64,000 nt of DNA from CALODL01 sp942492115 (GTDB lineage Bacteria; Planctomycetota; Phycisphaerae; UBA1845; CAIVHJ01): assembly GCA_942492115.1 (NCBI GenBank), contig CALODL010000027.1:496001-560000 (forward strand), written 5' to 3'. Both the position numbers and the translations under genes were made by a program. Below the pieces are notes generated by a model. The model had not been told where the DNA came from and did no database searches. It saw nothing but the letters and a program-made list of their open reading frames with translations. This document shows, piece by piece, positions 21,981 through 30,689 of the stretch. Position 1 is the first letter of the stretch, and each line of letters starts with the position of its first letter.

Positions 21981-23669
21981 TCAATACAGCCGCCCGCTTC
22001 GAAAAATCGCCCACACCAACCCCATCCCCAGCGCCCCTGAGAAGAGGTATCCAGCCACTCCGAGCGTATTTAAGTCAATGCCCAGCACTGTTCTTGTTGA
22101 ATCGGAAGCCAACATCATGGAGCTGCCGATGACGGTGGCGGCGATGATCAGAGCGATCGACAGGCGGTTGCTCGACCGATCGAGCTCACGGGACAGACGG
22201 TCAAGATTCTGGTGTTGAATGTTGATCTGCCATTGACCGCGAGTCATGTGGCGAATGGCCTGGCGCAGCTGTGCCGGTGCATTCTTGAGGATATTGCCAA
22301 CGTGCCACATCGAGAAGGCCATCGTGCGTCCGAGCTGTCCGGGTGAGAACCGCCGCATGATCAGTTTCTTGAGCCGCGGCTGCAGCAGAGCCACGAGGTC
22401 GAACTCCGGATCGAGCCTCAGGACGGTCCCGGCGGTCATCGTCAAGCTCTTGGCCAGAAGGACGAAATCAGACGGCAGAACGATGTCATGGCGACGAACG
22501 AGGTCGGTGATTTCGTGGAAGATCGTGGGTAGATCGAGGCGGCGCAGCGGCAGGCCATGGTACTTGTCCAGCAGGATCTTCATGTCGCGACGCAGTTGAT
22601 CGAGGTCGGCGGAGGTGCCGACGCTACCCAGCTCGGCCAGCACGTCGACCACCCAGTCGACCTGACGGTTGACCGCCCCGACCAGCGCGACCATGAGTTG
22701 GGTCATCGTTTCTTCGCTGACCTGGCCAATCATGCCGAAATCGATCAGACCGACGATTGCCGGTGGGGTGATGAGCATATTGCCGGGATGTGGATCGGCG
22801 TGGAACAGGCCCGTCTCGAAGTACTGCCGCAGGAATATCGCAGCCAGGTTCTCGGCCAGTGTGTGCCGATCGATGCCCGTTGAACGTGTGGCCAGGATAG
22901 TATGCAGCGATTCACCGGTCAGATACTCCTGCGTCAACACTTCCGGTCCGGTGAGATCCCAGTAGATGATGGGGACACGGATCCGCTTGTCATCCAGGAA
23001 ATCCTCGCGGAACCGGGCGGTTGCCGAGGCTTCATGGACGAAGTCGAGTTCCCACGTGATGTTTCGCGAGAACTCCTCGATGATCTGGGTCGGGCGGTAC
23101 GGCTTCAGTTCAGGTACGTAGGTTTCGAGGGCTTCTGCCAGCGCCCCCAGGATGTGCATGTCGTCACGGATGATCGCGTCGATGCCGGGCCGCCGGACTT
23201 TCACCACGACGGGGCGGCCCTGGCGGGTTTCGGCGCGGTGGACCTGGGCGATGGATCCCGAGGCAAACGCCTGGTTCTCGAAGACGGCAAACGCTTCGTC
23301 CACCGGGAGTCCCAGGTCGCGTTCGACGATTGCCCGAGCCTCCGAACTGGCGAACGGGGCGACGTTGTCCTGCAGCTGCTGCAGGCTGGCGAGGACCTCC
23401 GGCGGCAGCAGGTCGGGACGCGTGGACAGCATCTGGCCCAGTTTGACGTAAGTCGGGCCCAGTTCGGTGGCCACGCTGACAAGACGTTGTCCGACGTTCG
23501 ACGCTTCGTCGGCGGTGTCCGGCTTGGGATGAGAGCGACGCCACAACGGAACGAAGCGGCCCAGGTCCATCATTTCGACGAGATGGCCGAAGCCGTGTTT
23601 CGTCAGCACCTGGGCGATCATGCGGATGCGGTGCAGTGTTCGGACGTTGCGGGCCAGTCGGAAGGGCAA
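21981..23669 (-). CDS. ABC1/UbiB-family atypical protein kinase-like protein
   Basis: 562 residues. Family marks in order are KLGQMLSTRPDLLP (the KxGQ extension, near residue 75), ASGSIAQVHRA (the Ala-rich nucleotide loop), VVVKVRRPG (the catalytic Lys), FHADPHPGN and LIDFGMIG. Two C-terminal membrane segments (about 500-520 and 530-555) anchor it. Members support ubiquinone or other isoprenoid-lipid metabolism as ATPases or kinases; no quinone genes lie nearby, so the exact role is open. The start is TTG with AGGAG seven bases upstream. It is monocistronic, with its own terminator. Confidence 0.88.
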   Translation of the reverse strand: MPFRLARNVRTLHRIRMIAQVLTKHGFGHLVEMMDLGRFVPLWRRSHPKPDTADEASNVGQRLVSVATELGPTYVKLGQMLSTRPDLLPPEVLASLQQLQDNVAPFASSEARAIVERDLGLPVDEAFAVFENQAFASGSIAQVHRAETRQGRPVVVKVRRPGIDAIIRDDMHILGALAEALETYVPELKPYRPTQIIEEFSRNITWELDFVHEASATARFREDFLDDKRIRVPIIYWDLTGPEVLTQEYLTGESLHTILATRSTGIDRHTLAENLAAIFLRQYFETGLFHADPHPGNMLITPPAIVGLIDFGMIGQVSEETMTQLMVALVGAVNRQVDWVVDVLAELGSVGTSADLDQLRRDMKILLDKYHGLPLRRLDLPTIFHEITDLVRRHDIVLPSDFVLLAKSLTMTAGTVLRLDPEFDLVALLQPRLKKLIMRRFSPGQLGRTMAFSMWHVGNILKNAPAQLRQAIRHMTRGQWQINIQHQNLDRLSRELDRSSNRLSIALIIAATVIGSSMMLASDSTRTVLGIDLNTLGVAGYLFSGALGMGLVWAIFRSGRLY

Positions 23670-23811
23670 CGGCAGCTCCTTTTCGTGAGGCTCGGTTTCA
23701 TGGTCCTGCCGAGTCAGCAGATATCATGCGGAGAAGTGGCGAGGCGAGCAAGGTTGAAGCGCACCGATTTCATTCCGATGCAAGCCCGGTCGAACGCTCC
23801 GCCAAACCGGT

Positions 23812-23817
23812 TATACT
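23812..23817 (+). promoter_or_regulatory. -10 element placed for a leaderless transcript of the gene at 23824
   Basis: TATACT ends six bases before the ATG, so transcription would start at or next to the start codon. The bases CCGCCAAACC just upstream also precede the -10 of msrB, as does the TTATA spelling. No clear -35 is present. Confidence 0.5.
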
Positions 23818-23823
23818 GCTTTC

Positions 23824-24564
23824 ATGATCGCAGCGCCGAAAGATGCCCGAATCGACGACCCGTACTGTCGCGCGTGCGGCTACAACCTGGCAGGGTTGCG
23901 CGAGTCGTCGAAGTGCCCCGAATGTGGTGGCGCCTTCGTGGACGTGCTCGTACGCAAGGGCCTTAACCCGGCTCAAATGGGGACACGGCGCTATAAGTCC
24001 CCAATCACTCTGTTCGGGCTGCCGCTCATCGCGGTCGCGTTCGGTCCAGGTGAAGAGGGCGCGCGGGGTAAGGCCAAAGGGTTCATCGCTCTCGGCGATC
24101 AGGCCATCGGCGTCCTGGCGATCGGCGGAATGGCCATCGGCGGCGTTGCGCTGGGCGGCTTCTCAATCGGCATCTTTGGTATCGGAGGCTGCGCCATCGG
24201 CTTGTTCGCTTTCGGCGGTTGGGCCATGGGCGGAATGACCATGGGCGGCGGCGCGCTGGCGCTGCTGGCGATGGGCGGCGGCGCCATCGGCTTCATCGCC
24301 ATCGGCGGCGGGGCCGTGGGCTACTATGCATCAGGCGGCGGCGCATTTGGCAAGTACATCATGAACGCGCGGTACAAAAGTCCAGAGGCCGAGGCACTGA
24401 TGTCGAATCTGGACTGGCTGCTGGGTGCCGGTGGACGGTTCGGTTTACTGGTACCGTTGGGCTGGATGCTGCTCGTGCTCGTCGTTCTGTTGACCGTCAT
24501 TGGAATACTTGCCGTGCAAGCGTACATCAAACATGACAAGAAGACATCACCATCCGGCTCGTAG
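23824..24564 (+). CDS. Zinc-ribbon protein with about 16 glycine-rich five-residue repeats
   Basis: 246 residues. The N-terminus has a zinc ribbon (CRACGYNL ... CPECGGAF, residues 17-40). Residues about 92-180 form a regular five-residue repeat of the type GGxAI (for example GGMAI, GGVAL, GGFSI, GGCAI, GGWAM, GGGAI), glycine at two positions and a hydrophobic residue at the fifth. A single membrane span lies near 205-235 and the tail is basic. This is not the classical A(D/N)Lxx pentapeptide repeat. The repeat could form a tight beta-solenoid or a membrane-associated sheet; the function is unknown. It overlaps the next gene by 32 nt. Confidence 0.75.
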   Translation: MIAAPKDARIDDPYCRACGYNLAGLRESSKCPECGGAFVDVLVRKGLNPAQMGTRRYKSPITLFGLPLIAVAFGPGEEGARGKAKGFIALGDQAIGVLAIGGMAIGGVALGGFSIGIFGIGGCAIGLFAFGGWAMGGMTMGGGALALLAMGGGAIGFIAIGGGAVGYYASGGGAFGKYIMNARYKSPEAEALMSNLDWLLGAGGRFGLLVPLGWMLLVLVVLLTVIGILAVQAYIKHDKKTSPSGS

Positions 24565-25288
24565 TTCATCGATCATCGCTACCCTCGTTCTCACTTGCCT
24601 GTCCACTGGTTGCGGCAACCCGGCTGCAGCCGAGTGGGGCATCGTTGGCGATTCGCTGACCGGCACCGGGACGTCGTCGACCTACCCGGCTCGATTGATG
24701 AGCGAGCTGAACCTCGAGCCTGCCGCCCTGATCGTCGATGGCCGCGGTGGCCGGCCCGCGAAGGGGGGAGCCGAGAGCGTGCGAGCACTCATCGCGACTT
24801 ACCCCAACCTTCATTCATTGATCTTCTTTCTCGGTGGTGCCGACATCGTCGATTTCGTGGCGGAGGCCGATCCCGACCTCACACGCAATCTCGATGATCC
24901 GGCCGATGGCATTGCCGGCGAGCTGGCAGCTGTCCTCGACGCCGTGAGCATTGACATTGCTGAAGCGCTCGATCACGCGGCGGACGCTGGAGTGGCGGTA
25001 TGGGTCGTGACCTATCCACCGCTTCCGGCACGCGACCTGCCTTGCCTGGCATTCGGAGGGGCACGCTTGAGCGGTACTGACGCCGTCCGCGCGCAGCGTT
25101 ACGTTGCCGAATTGAATGTCATGCTGCGTGCCCAGGCGGACCGTGCCGGTGCCCGGGTGATCGATCTCGAGGTCGTCGATCCGCTGGGGGCGGATGCGCG
25201 CAATTATGCCGACTGCCTCCATCCTTCGGCCGCCGGCGCCGAACGCATGGGCGAAGCCATGGCTCAGATCATCCTGGCCCTCCGGTAG
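24533..25288 (+). CDS. SGNH/GDSL-type hydrolase lipoprotein
   Basis: 251 residues from the ATG at 24533. The signal peptide ends in a lipobox-like LSTGC, so the protein is probably lipid-anchored outside the inner membrane. SGNH blocks are visible: GIVGDSLTGTG (nucleophile Ser), FFLGGADIVD (replacing the usual GxND) and DCLHPSAAGAERMG (Asp-His pair). It is therefore likely an esterase or acyl hydrolase of envelope polysaccharide or lipid. It overlaps the 3' end of the preceding gene, implying translational coupling. The GGAD in place of GxND weakens the oxyanion-hole assignment. Confidence 0.8.
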   Translation: MTRRHHHPARSSSIIATLVLTCLSTGCGNPAAAEWGIVGDSLTGTGTSSTYPARLMSELNLEPAALIVDGRGGRPAKGGAESVRALIATYPNLHSLIFFLGGADIVDFVAEADPDLTRNLDDPADGIAGELAAVLDAVSIDIAEALDHAADAGVAVWVVTYPPLPARDLPCLAFGGARLSGTDAVRAQRYVAELNVMLRAQADRAGARVIDLEVVDPLGADARNYADCLHPSAAGAERMGEAMAQIILALR

Positions 25289-25337
25289 GCGTCCGCTGAT
25301 CGCTACGCCCGGTTCGCCGCGTATAATGCCGTCCACA

Positions 25338-27428
25338 ATGGCCAACCCAATTGCGACAGCTCCCCGCATTTTGTCCCGCCGCGCGACTCTGCTCAGCGTG
25401 GCCCTGATTACGTTGGCGGGTGTGGTCGTGTATGCCAACAGTCTCGACGGCGTATTTGTCTTCGACGACAACGATGCGATCAAAGACAACCCCAGTATTC
25501 GCACGCTGTGGCCGCTTAGCGTTCCGTTGACGACCACGACGACTTCGAGCGTGACCGGCCGACCGGTCGTTGGTTTGACGCTTGCCCTGAACTACGCGTG
25601 TGGTGGCCTGTCGACGACCGGTTACCACATCGTGAATGTTGCCGTTCACATCCTGGCCGCCCTGGGGATTTGTGCCCTGTTACGGCTGATTCTGCAATCG
25701 GCCGCGCCCGCCTACGCCACGTGGCTCCCACTGGCGGTGGCGCTGCTGTGGGTCGTGCATCCGCTCAATACCGACGCGCTGAACCACGTGATCTATCGCA
25801 CCGAAGCCATGATGGGCTTGTGTTATATTCTCGCGCTGTACTGCGGGACACGCGGAGCCCAATCGGGCCAGTGGTTGTGGTATGCGCTTGCGATCGTCTT
25901 GTGTGTCGTCGGGATGGGGTGCAAGGAGAACATGGTGTCGGTGCCCCTGGCCATGTTGCTCATCGATCGGGCGGCCCTTGCCGGGTCGTTTGCCGAAGCC
26001 TTACGCAAGCGCTGGGGCGTGTATCTCGGCATGTTCGCCGCCGTATGTATCGGCCTGGCGCTGTCGCGATGGTCAGGCGTGCGTCACGACAACGTCGGCT
26101 TCAATGTCGAGGGGCTGCCTTTCGGACGTTACCTTCTCGTGCAGGCCGCTGCGGTTGTGCACTATCTGCGTCTGGCCGTGTGGCCAAGCGGGCTGGTACT
26201 CGATTACTACGAGTGGCCCAACCCGCTGTCGGTTGGCGCGGTGTGGTGGCAGATCGCTGTGCTGGTGGCTCTGGCCGTCGTCATCGGCTACGCCTGGTTA
26301 CGCAACGCACTGTGGACCGTGCCGTGGCTCATCGGGTGGTTCATTCTCGCCCCGACCTGCCTGATTCCAAATGGCGGGGAGCGCTGCGGCGAGCATCGCA
26401 TGTATATTCCATTGCTGGCAGTCATCATCATCGTGCTCGTACTGCTTCAGCGGTCCCTGAATCTGGCGCGGCCCGCACGGATCGCGCTCGTGGCGATCCT
26501 CACGATTGTACTCGGTGTTGCCACCGTTCAACGCAACACGATTTACGCAACCGAACTCAGCGTGTGGCAGGACGTCGTCGAAAAGCGTCCGGACAATCCG
26601 CGTGGCCACCGTGGGGTGGCCGAATCCAATTACCGGGCGGCAGAAGCCAGCTTCAAGGCATGTCGGGCGGAAGGTCGACCACCCACCGAGTGCATGGCTC
26701 CGGTGCGCGGCATGTTCGAGCTCGCAGTGAGCGGTTATTTGCGCTCACTCGAAATCGAACCCGAGAACCCCGAGGCCTATCTCAACCTTGGCCTGATCTA
26801 CCACGATTACCTGCCGGATATCGACCTGGCCATCCTGAACTACAACGAAGCTTTGAAACGCGAAGCGGGCTACGTTGCCGCCCACAGCAACCTCGGGAAT
26901 CTGCTCATGCAGCAGGGCCGTGAAGATGAAGCCATCGAGCACTACCGCGCCGCCATTGCGATTCAACCCGGATTCGTGCAAGCCCGTTTCGGTCTGGCCC
27001 AGGCTCTGGCCATGCGCGAGGCGTATACCGAAGCCGAAGCGATCTACCTCGAGACGCTGGAGAATCCAACCTTGTACGAGGCTGAGGTGCGCAACAAACT
27101 GGCCACGCTGTATCGCAAGCTGGGTCGTCTCGACGAAGCCGTTGAACAGTTTCGCACCGTCGTGAGGCTGCGCCCGACGGGCGACGCACATTTTCAGCTG
27201 GCACTTACTCTAGGCGCCCGGGGCGACACGGCCGATGCGGTCGCGGAATTCGAGTCGGCCTTGAGCAAACCGCTGGCCAATCCGTCGACCGTCCACTTCC
27301 GCTACGCCCAGCTGCTCCACAGCATGGGCGAGACCGCTCAAGCGATCGAACACCTCCAGATCGCGCTGACGATCAAGCCCGATTTTCCGGCGGCGCAGCG
27401 GGCGCTCACTGCGTTGCGCGGGCAGTGA
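25338..27428 (+). CDS. TMTC-like multi-span membrane protein with C-terminal TPR repeats
   Basis: 696 residues from the ATG at 25338. The N-terminal half has about ten membrane segments. A loop FVFDDNDAIKDNPSI and YHIVNVAVHIL resemble the acidic and His-containing parts of TMTC-type GT-C glycosyltransferases. The C-terminal half (about 440-690) carries around seven TPR units (for example NPEAYLNLGLIYHD, YVAAHSNLGNLLMQQGREDEAI). It may transfer sugar from a lipid carrier to exported proteins. TATAAT lies just before the start (25322-25327), so the mRNA may have almost no leader. An in-frame ATG lies four codons upstream. Confidence 0.8.
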   Translation: MANPIATAPRILSRRATLLSVALITLAGVVVYANSLDGVFVFDDNDAIKDNPSIRTLWPLSVPLTTTTTSSVTGRPVVGLTLALNYACGGLSTTGYHIVNVAVHILAALGICALLRLILQSAAPAYATWLPLAVALLWVVHPLNTDALNHVIYRTEAMMGLCYILALYCGTRGAQSGQWLWYALAIVLCVVGMGCKENMVSVPLAMLLIDRAALAGSFAEALRKRWGVYLGMFAAVCIGLALSRWSGVRHDNVGFNVEGLPFGRYLLVQAAAVVHYLRLAVWPSGLVLDYYEWPNPLSVGAVWWQIAVLVALAVVIGYAWLRNALWTVPWLIGWFILAPTCLIPNGGERCGEHRMYIPLLAVIIIVLVLLQRSLNLARPARIALVAILTIVLGVATVQRNTIYATELSVWQDVVEKRPDNPRGHRGVAESNYRAAEASFKACRAEGRPPTECMAPVRGMFELAVSGYLRSLEIEPENPEAYLNLGLIYHDYLPDIDLAILNYNEALKREAGYVAAHSNLGNLLMQQGREDEAIEHYRAAIAIQPGFVQARFGLAQALAMREAYTEAEAIYLETLENPTLYEAEVRNKLATLYRKLGRLDEAVEQFRTVVRLRPTGDAHFQLALTLGARGDTADAVAEFESALSKPLANPSTVHFRYAQLLHSMGETAQAIEHLQIALTIKPDFPAAQRALTALRGQ

Positions 27429-27460
27429 ATAGTCACTCGCCGCTCGTTATCCGTCGCCGG

Positions 27461-27484
27461 CACTCGCACTCGCACTCGCACTCA
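27461..27484. repeat. Short hexamer tandem repeat (CACTCG, four units)
   Basis: Three CACTCG units and one CACTCA lie just after the TPR protein stop. This is a small simple repeat with no associated spacer pattern. Confidence 0.7.
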
Positions 27485-27601
27485 TCGCTCGTCCGTGAAA
27501 CCATTGTTTCTACGTCCGCATTGATCGAAGTCCAGCCCACCGTTTCGGCCGTCAAGTCGATCGGGTGCCACGACACTGGTGGCTGCTGCCCCCGGTCACG
27601 C

Positions 27602-28162
27602 TTATTTGAAGACATGGCGAAGCGCCAGACGCAGACCAGGGAGGACTCGGGATTCGATTGAATCCGAGAGTTCGAAGTAGCCGTGTGGCAGGTACTGCTC
27701 GCCATGCAGCACCAACACTTCGATGGTCTTCGTCGAATCATCCACGATCCAGTACTCGGCAACGCCGCTGTGGGCATATATGTCACGCTTGACGATGCGA
27801 TCCCGTTCGGAGTTGGTCGGTGATAGGACTTCGACGACCAGATCCGGGGCGCCCCGGATCCAATCCTGGATGATGCGGCTGTTCGTGTCGGACACGAACA
27901 TGACATCGGGCTGGACGATGTCACCGGTTGGCAGATGGACGTCGAGCGGCGCGATCCATATGGTCCCCAGGGGGTGATCGTCAACCCATGTGCGCAGGGC
28001 CACAAAGAGGTTCGCGGCGATGCGCTGGTGCCGTGGTCTGGGTGATGGAGACAACGAGAAGAACTCACCGTCGATGAGCTCCACGCGCACGCCGTCCGGC
28101 AGTGTCATGTAATCCGCAACGGTCTTTCTGGGGCGGGCGTTGTGCCGAATCATCGATCTCAT
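27602..28162 (-). CDS. Uma2-family (DUF820) restriction-endonuclease-fold protein
   Basis: 186 residues. Family marks are VELIDGEFFSLSPSPRPRHQRI, VQPDVMFV, PDLVVEVLSPTN with a following D, and YAHSGVAEYWIVDD. The acid and Lys residues match the PD-(D/E)xK arrangement. These proteins are common in cyanobacteria and planctomycetes; their biological role is not settled. It stands alone, convergent with the TPR protein. Confidence 0.9.
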   Translation of the reverse strand: MRSMIRHNARPRKTVADYMTLPDGVRVELIDGEFFSLSPSPRPRHQRIAANLFVALRTWVDDHPLGTIWIAPLDVHLPTGDIVQPDVMFVSDTNSRIIQDWIRGAPDLVVEVLSPTNSERDRIVKRDIYAHSGVAEYWIVDDSTKTIEVLVLHGEQYLPHGYFELSDSIESRVLPGLRLALRHVFK

Positions 28163-28277
28163 TCTAGCCGTGCGTGGCGCTCGTATCTACAGTGAAGACG
28201 GGCCGAACACGCCCCAGCGCAAGAGAAACTCGGTTATTCGCCTGGGGTGCGTCTCGGGCAGAATCCAGTCAACGTGG

Positions 28278-29554
28278 CTAGATCAACATCCCGGCGATTG
28301 CACCGGTCATCCAGCAGGCCATGGCGCCGCCGAGCATGGCGCGGGGGGCGAGGGCGATGAGGTCGGGGCGGCGCTCAGGGGCGAGAATCCCGATCCCCCC
28401 GATCTGGATCCCGATCGAGCTGAGGTTGGCGAAGCCGCACAGGCAGTAGGTCGCCATGGTCATGGACCGTTCGGAGAGTTTTTCGCTACGGATCATTTCA
28501 CCGAGATCTCCGTAAGCGATGATTTCATTCGTGGCCATGGCCTTGCCCAGCAGCCCGCCGAACAGACGGCACTCACTCCAGTCGACACCCAGTAACCATG
28601 CGATCGGAGAAAACATCAGGCCGAGCAGGTTGTCGAGGTTCAGTTCGTCCATGCCGAGAGCTGCGACCACCCGTGCCATCGCATCCCACGTCCCGACCCA
28701 GACCAGCCCCTTGTCGACGATTGCAATCAGGGCGATGAAGGCCAGCAGCATGGCCAGGACGTTGATGGCCAGCTTCATGCCCTGACCGGCGCGCCATGCG
28801 TCAGGGCGTCGACGAGGTTGTGGGTCTCACGCGGGGGCATGGTGTCATCGCCTTCTGACCCGGCGTTATCCGGCGCGACCGGGACCATGATCTTGGCGAT
28901 GACGAATGCGGCCGGCGCGGACATCAATGCGGCCGTGAGAATATGTCGCGTGACACTGACCCTCAGCAAGGCGTCGTTGGCCGAGAGAATACTGACATAG
29001 ACCGCCATGACGCCGGCCGCTGCGGTGGCGAACCCGCCGGTCATCAACGCCATCAACTCGGATCGCGACATCCGCACGATGTAGGGTTTGACCAGCAGCG
29101 GAGCCTCGGTCTGCCCGAAGAACACGTTGGCCGCAGCAGCCAGACTCTCGGCGCCGCTCAGCGCCATGGTTCGACGCATGGCTGCTGCCAGCGCGGAAAC
29201 AACGCGCTGCAGCACGCCGTAGTGGTAGCCAACCGCCGACAGGGTGGCGACCGTGATGATCGTGGTCATGATCTTGATGCCAACGATCGCCGGCCAGGCA
29301 ACGTCAGGATGGTTTCCTGCGAGCGGGCCAAAGACGAACTGGGCGCTCTCGTCGGCGCCGTGCAGAATGACTTGTACGATAACGCCGATCCAATCGAAGA
29401 CTGCCCGTCCTGCGGCGGTCTTGAGCACGGCCAGGGCCAACAGCCATTGGAGCGCCAATCCACCGACCATGATGCGAACGGGAAATCGGCGGCGGTCGGT
29501 CGACAGCAACCAGGCGATCAGGATGAGGCTGGCGATACCGAGAAGGGCTCTCAT
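28278..29554 (-). CDS. CNT-family concentrative nucleoside transporter, split by a one-base frameshift
   Basis: The N-terminal half (28775-29554) has NVFFGQTEAPLLVKPYI and a Gly-rich GGFATAAAGVMA. The C-terminal half (28278-28778) has ANLSSIGIQIGGIGILAPERR. Together they give about 425 residues, the normal CNT length, and both halves carry membrane segments. At the join, restoring one base near 28780-28790 yields GQGMKLAINVLAML, which matches the continuous family sequence. The frames overlap by four bases (ATGA), so a true two-gene split is possible but less likely. It imports nucleosides, coupled to H+ or Na+. It follows thymidine kinase on the same strand by 82 nt. Confidence 0.85.
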
Positions 29555-29635
29555 TGCAAAAGGGTTTTAAGCGACATCTCTCCTGTGAGCAAGATGACGC
29601 GTTCCAACTGTGCGACTCAGCAGCACCATCCGTTA

Positions 29636-30181
29636 CTAGCGGCGATGGGACTGTGGCATGAAGTGTTCTTCGCAGCGGGCTTCGTAGTCTCCCGAACCAC
29701 CGACGGCATACAACTCGGTCGAGCTGATCATGCGCTGGGTGAAGTAGGCCGGTCGTTGGCAGACGGCGCACGGCGCGGCCAGCAAGATGACGTCGTCGGC
29801 GCGCGGGAGCAGGGCGGGAAATGGCGCGAACGGTTTTCCATGAGCATCAGTGTTCACGCCCGCGGCGATGATCGCGCAGTCACGTGACAACAGGTCGTCG
29901 ACCGTTTGCACGATGGCGTCGCCGAAGAAGTGGATCTCGTCGATACCGACGGTGCTGCCGGTCCACACGTCTTCGGTAATGCGTGCCGGATCGTCGACCG
30001 CCAGGGCCGCCAGTCGCGTGCCGTCGTGGGTCGCAAGATGGGTCTGGTGGTAGCGCTGGTCGCGGGCATGCTTGAACGCTCGGATCTGTTGGCCTGCAGC
30101 CTTGGCGCGCATGAGGTGCGCGATCAAACGGGTCGTCTTGCCCGCGAACATCGGGCCGTGGATGATGGTCAAACTGCTCAT
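29636..30181 (-). CDS. tdk: Thymidine kinase (type II, zinc-binding)
   Basis: 181 residues from the ATG at 30181. The P-loop is GPMFAGKTTR. An Asp-Glu pair (VGIDEIHFF) is the Walker B segment. The zinc lid has CAVC and, later, RCEEH (C, C, C, H ligands). It phosphorylates thymidine to dTMP. It sits upstream of the CNT nucleoside transporter on the same strand, forming an uptake-and-salvage pair. Confidence 0.94.
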   Translation of the reverse strand: MSSLTIIHGPMFAGKTTRLIAHLMRAKAAGQQIRAFKHARDQRYHQTHLATHDGTRLAALAVDDPARITEDVWTGSTVGIDEIHFFGDAIVQTVDDLLSRDCAIIAAGVNTDAHGKPFAPFPALLPRADDVILLAAPCAVCQRPAYFTQRMISSTELYAVGGSGDYEARCEEHFMPQSHRR

Positions 30182-30272
30182 GCGCGATTCACGTGGACTT
30201 GGATGCTGCCGAGTCTGACAACGGCATCTCGATTCTGTCCGCCCATTGTACCCCCGATCCCGCCAAACCAAT

Positions 30273-30299
30273 TATAATCAGGTCCTAACCCAAGGAGGT
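30273..30299 (+). promoter_or_regulatory. -10 box and strong ribosome-binding site of msrB
   Basis: TATAAT lies at 30273-30278 and AAGGAGGT at 30292-30299, six bases before the ATG at 30306. The upstream CCGCCAAACC is shared with the promoter near 23812. I do not see a well-spaced -35. Confidence 0.65.
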
Positions 30300-30305
30300 C
30301 GACGA

Positions 30306-30689
30306 ATGGCTGACGATGCGACGTATCGTGAGAAGCTGACGCCCGAGCAGTACCACGTCACGCGCGAAAAGGGCACGGAACGGGCGTTTACCGGGAAGTA
30401 CTGGGATCACAAGGCTGACGGGACCTATGCCTGCGTGTGCTGTGGGGCCGACTTGTTCGCCTCGGGGACCAAGTACGACTCAGGCAGCGGGTGGCCGAGC
30501 TTTTACGCCCCATCCTCGGAGAACGGGGTCAAGACAGAGGCCGACAGCAGTCTGGGGATGGTCCGGACCGAGGCCATGTGCGCGCAGTGCGGTGCCCATC
30601 TGGGGCATGTATTCGAAGACGGCCCCAACCCGACAGGGTTGCGCTACTGCATCAATTCGGCAGCGCTCGATTTCAAGAGCGATGAATGA
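30306..30689 (+). CDS. msrB: Peptide-methionine (R)-S-oxide reductase MsrB
   Basis: 127 residues. It reduces methionine-R-sulfoxide in proteins. Zinc cysteines are in CVCCG and CAQCG. The active-site Cys lies in RYCINSAAL, after the conserved GSGWPSFY and HLGHVFEDG segments. The start is set by a very strong ribosome site. It is divergent from tdk and its end overlaps the RTX-like gene on the other strand by 17 nt. Confidence 0.96.
   Translation: MADDATYREKLTPEQYHVTREKGTERAFTGKYWDHKADGTYACVCCGADLFASGTKYDSGSGWPSFYAPSSENGVKTEADSSLGMVRTEAMCAQCGAHLGHVFEDGPNPTGLRYCINSAALDFKSDE

Noticed and set aside
25322..25327. TATAAT as a certain promoter for the TPR membrane protein
   Set aside because: Good -10 match but no -35, and it lies inside the codons of an alternative start, so I mention it only in the gene entry.
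27461..27484. Possible CRISPR-like repeat
   Set aside because: Hexamers without spacers, only 24 bp. It is a simple tandem repeat.
28163..28277. Terminator hairpin after nupC
   Set aside because: CCCCAG / CTGGGG can pair, but the stem has mismatches and there is no T run.
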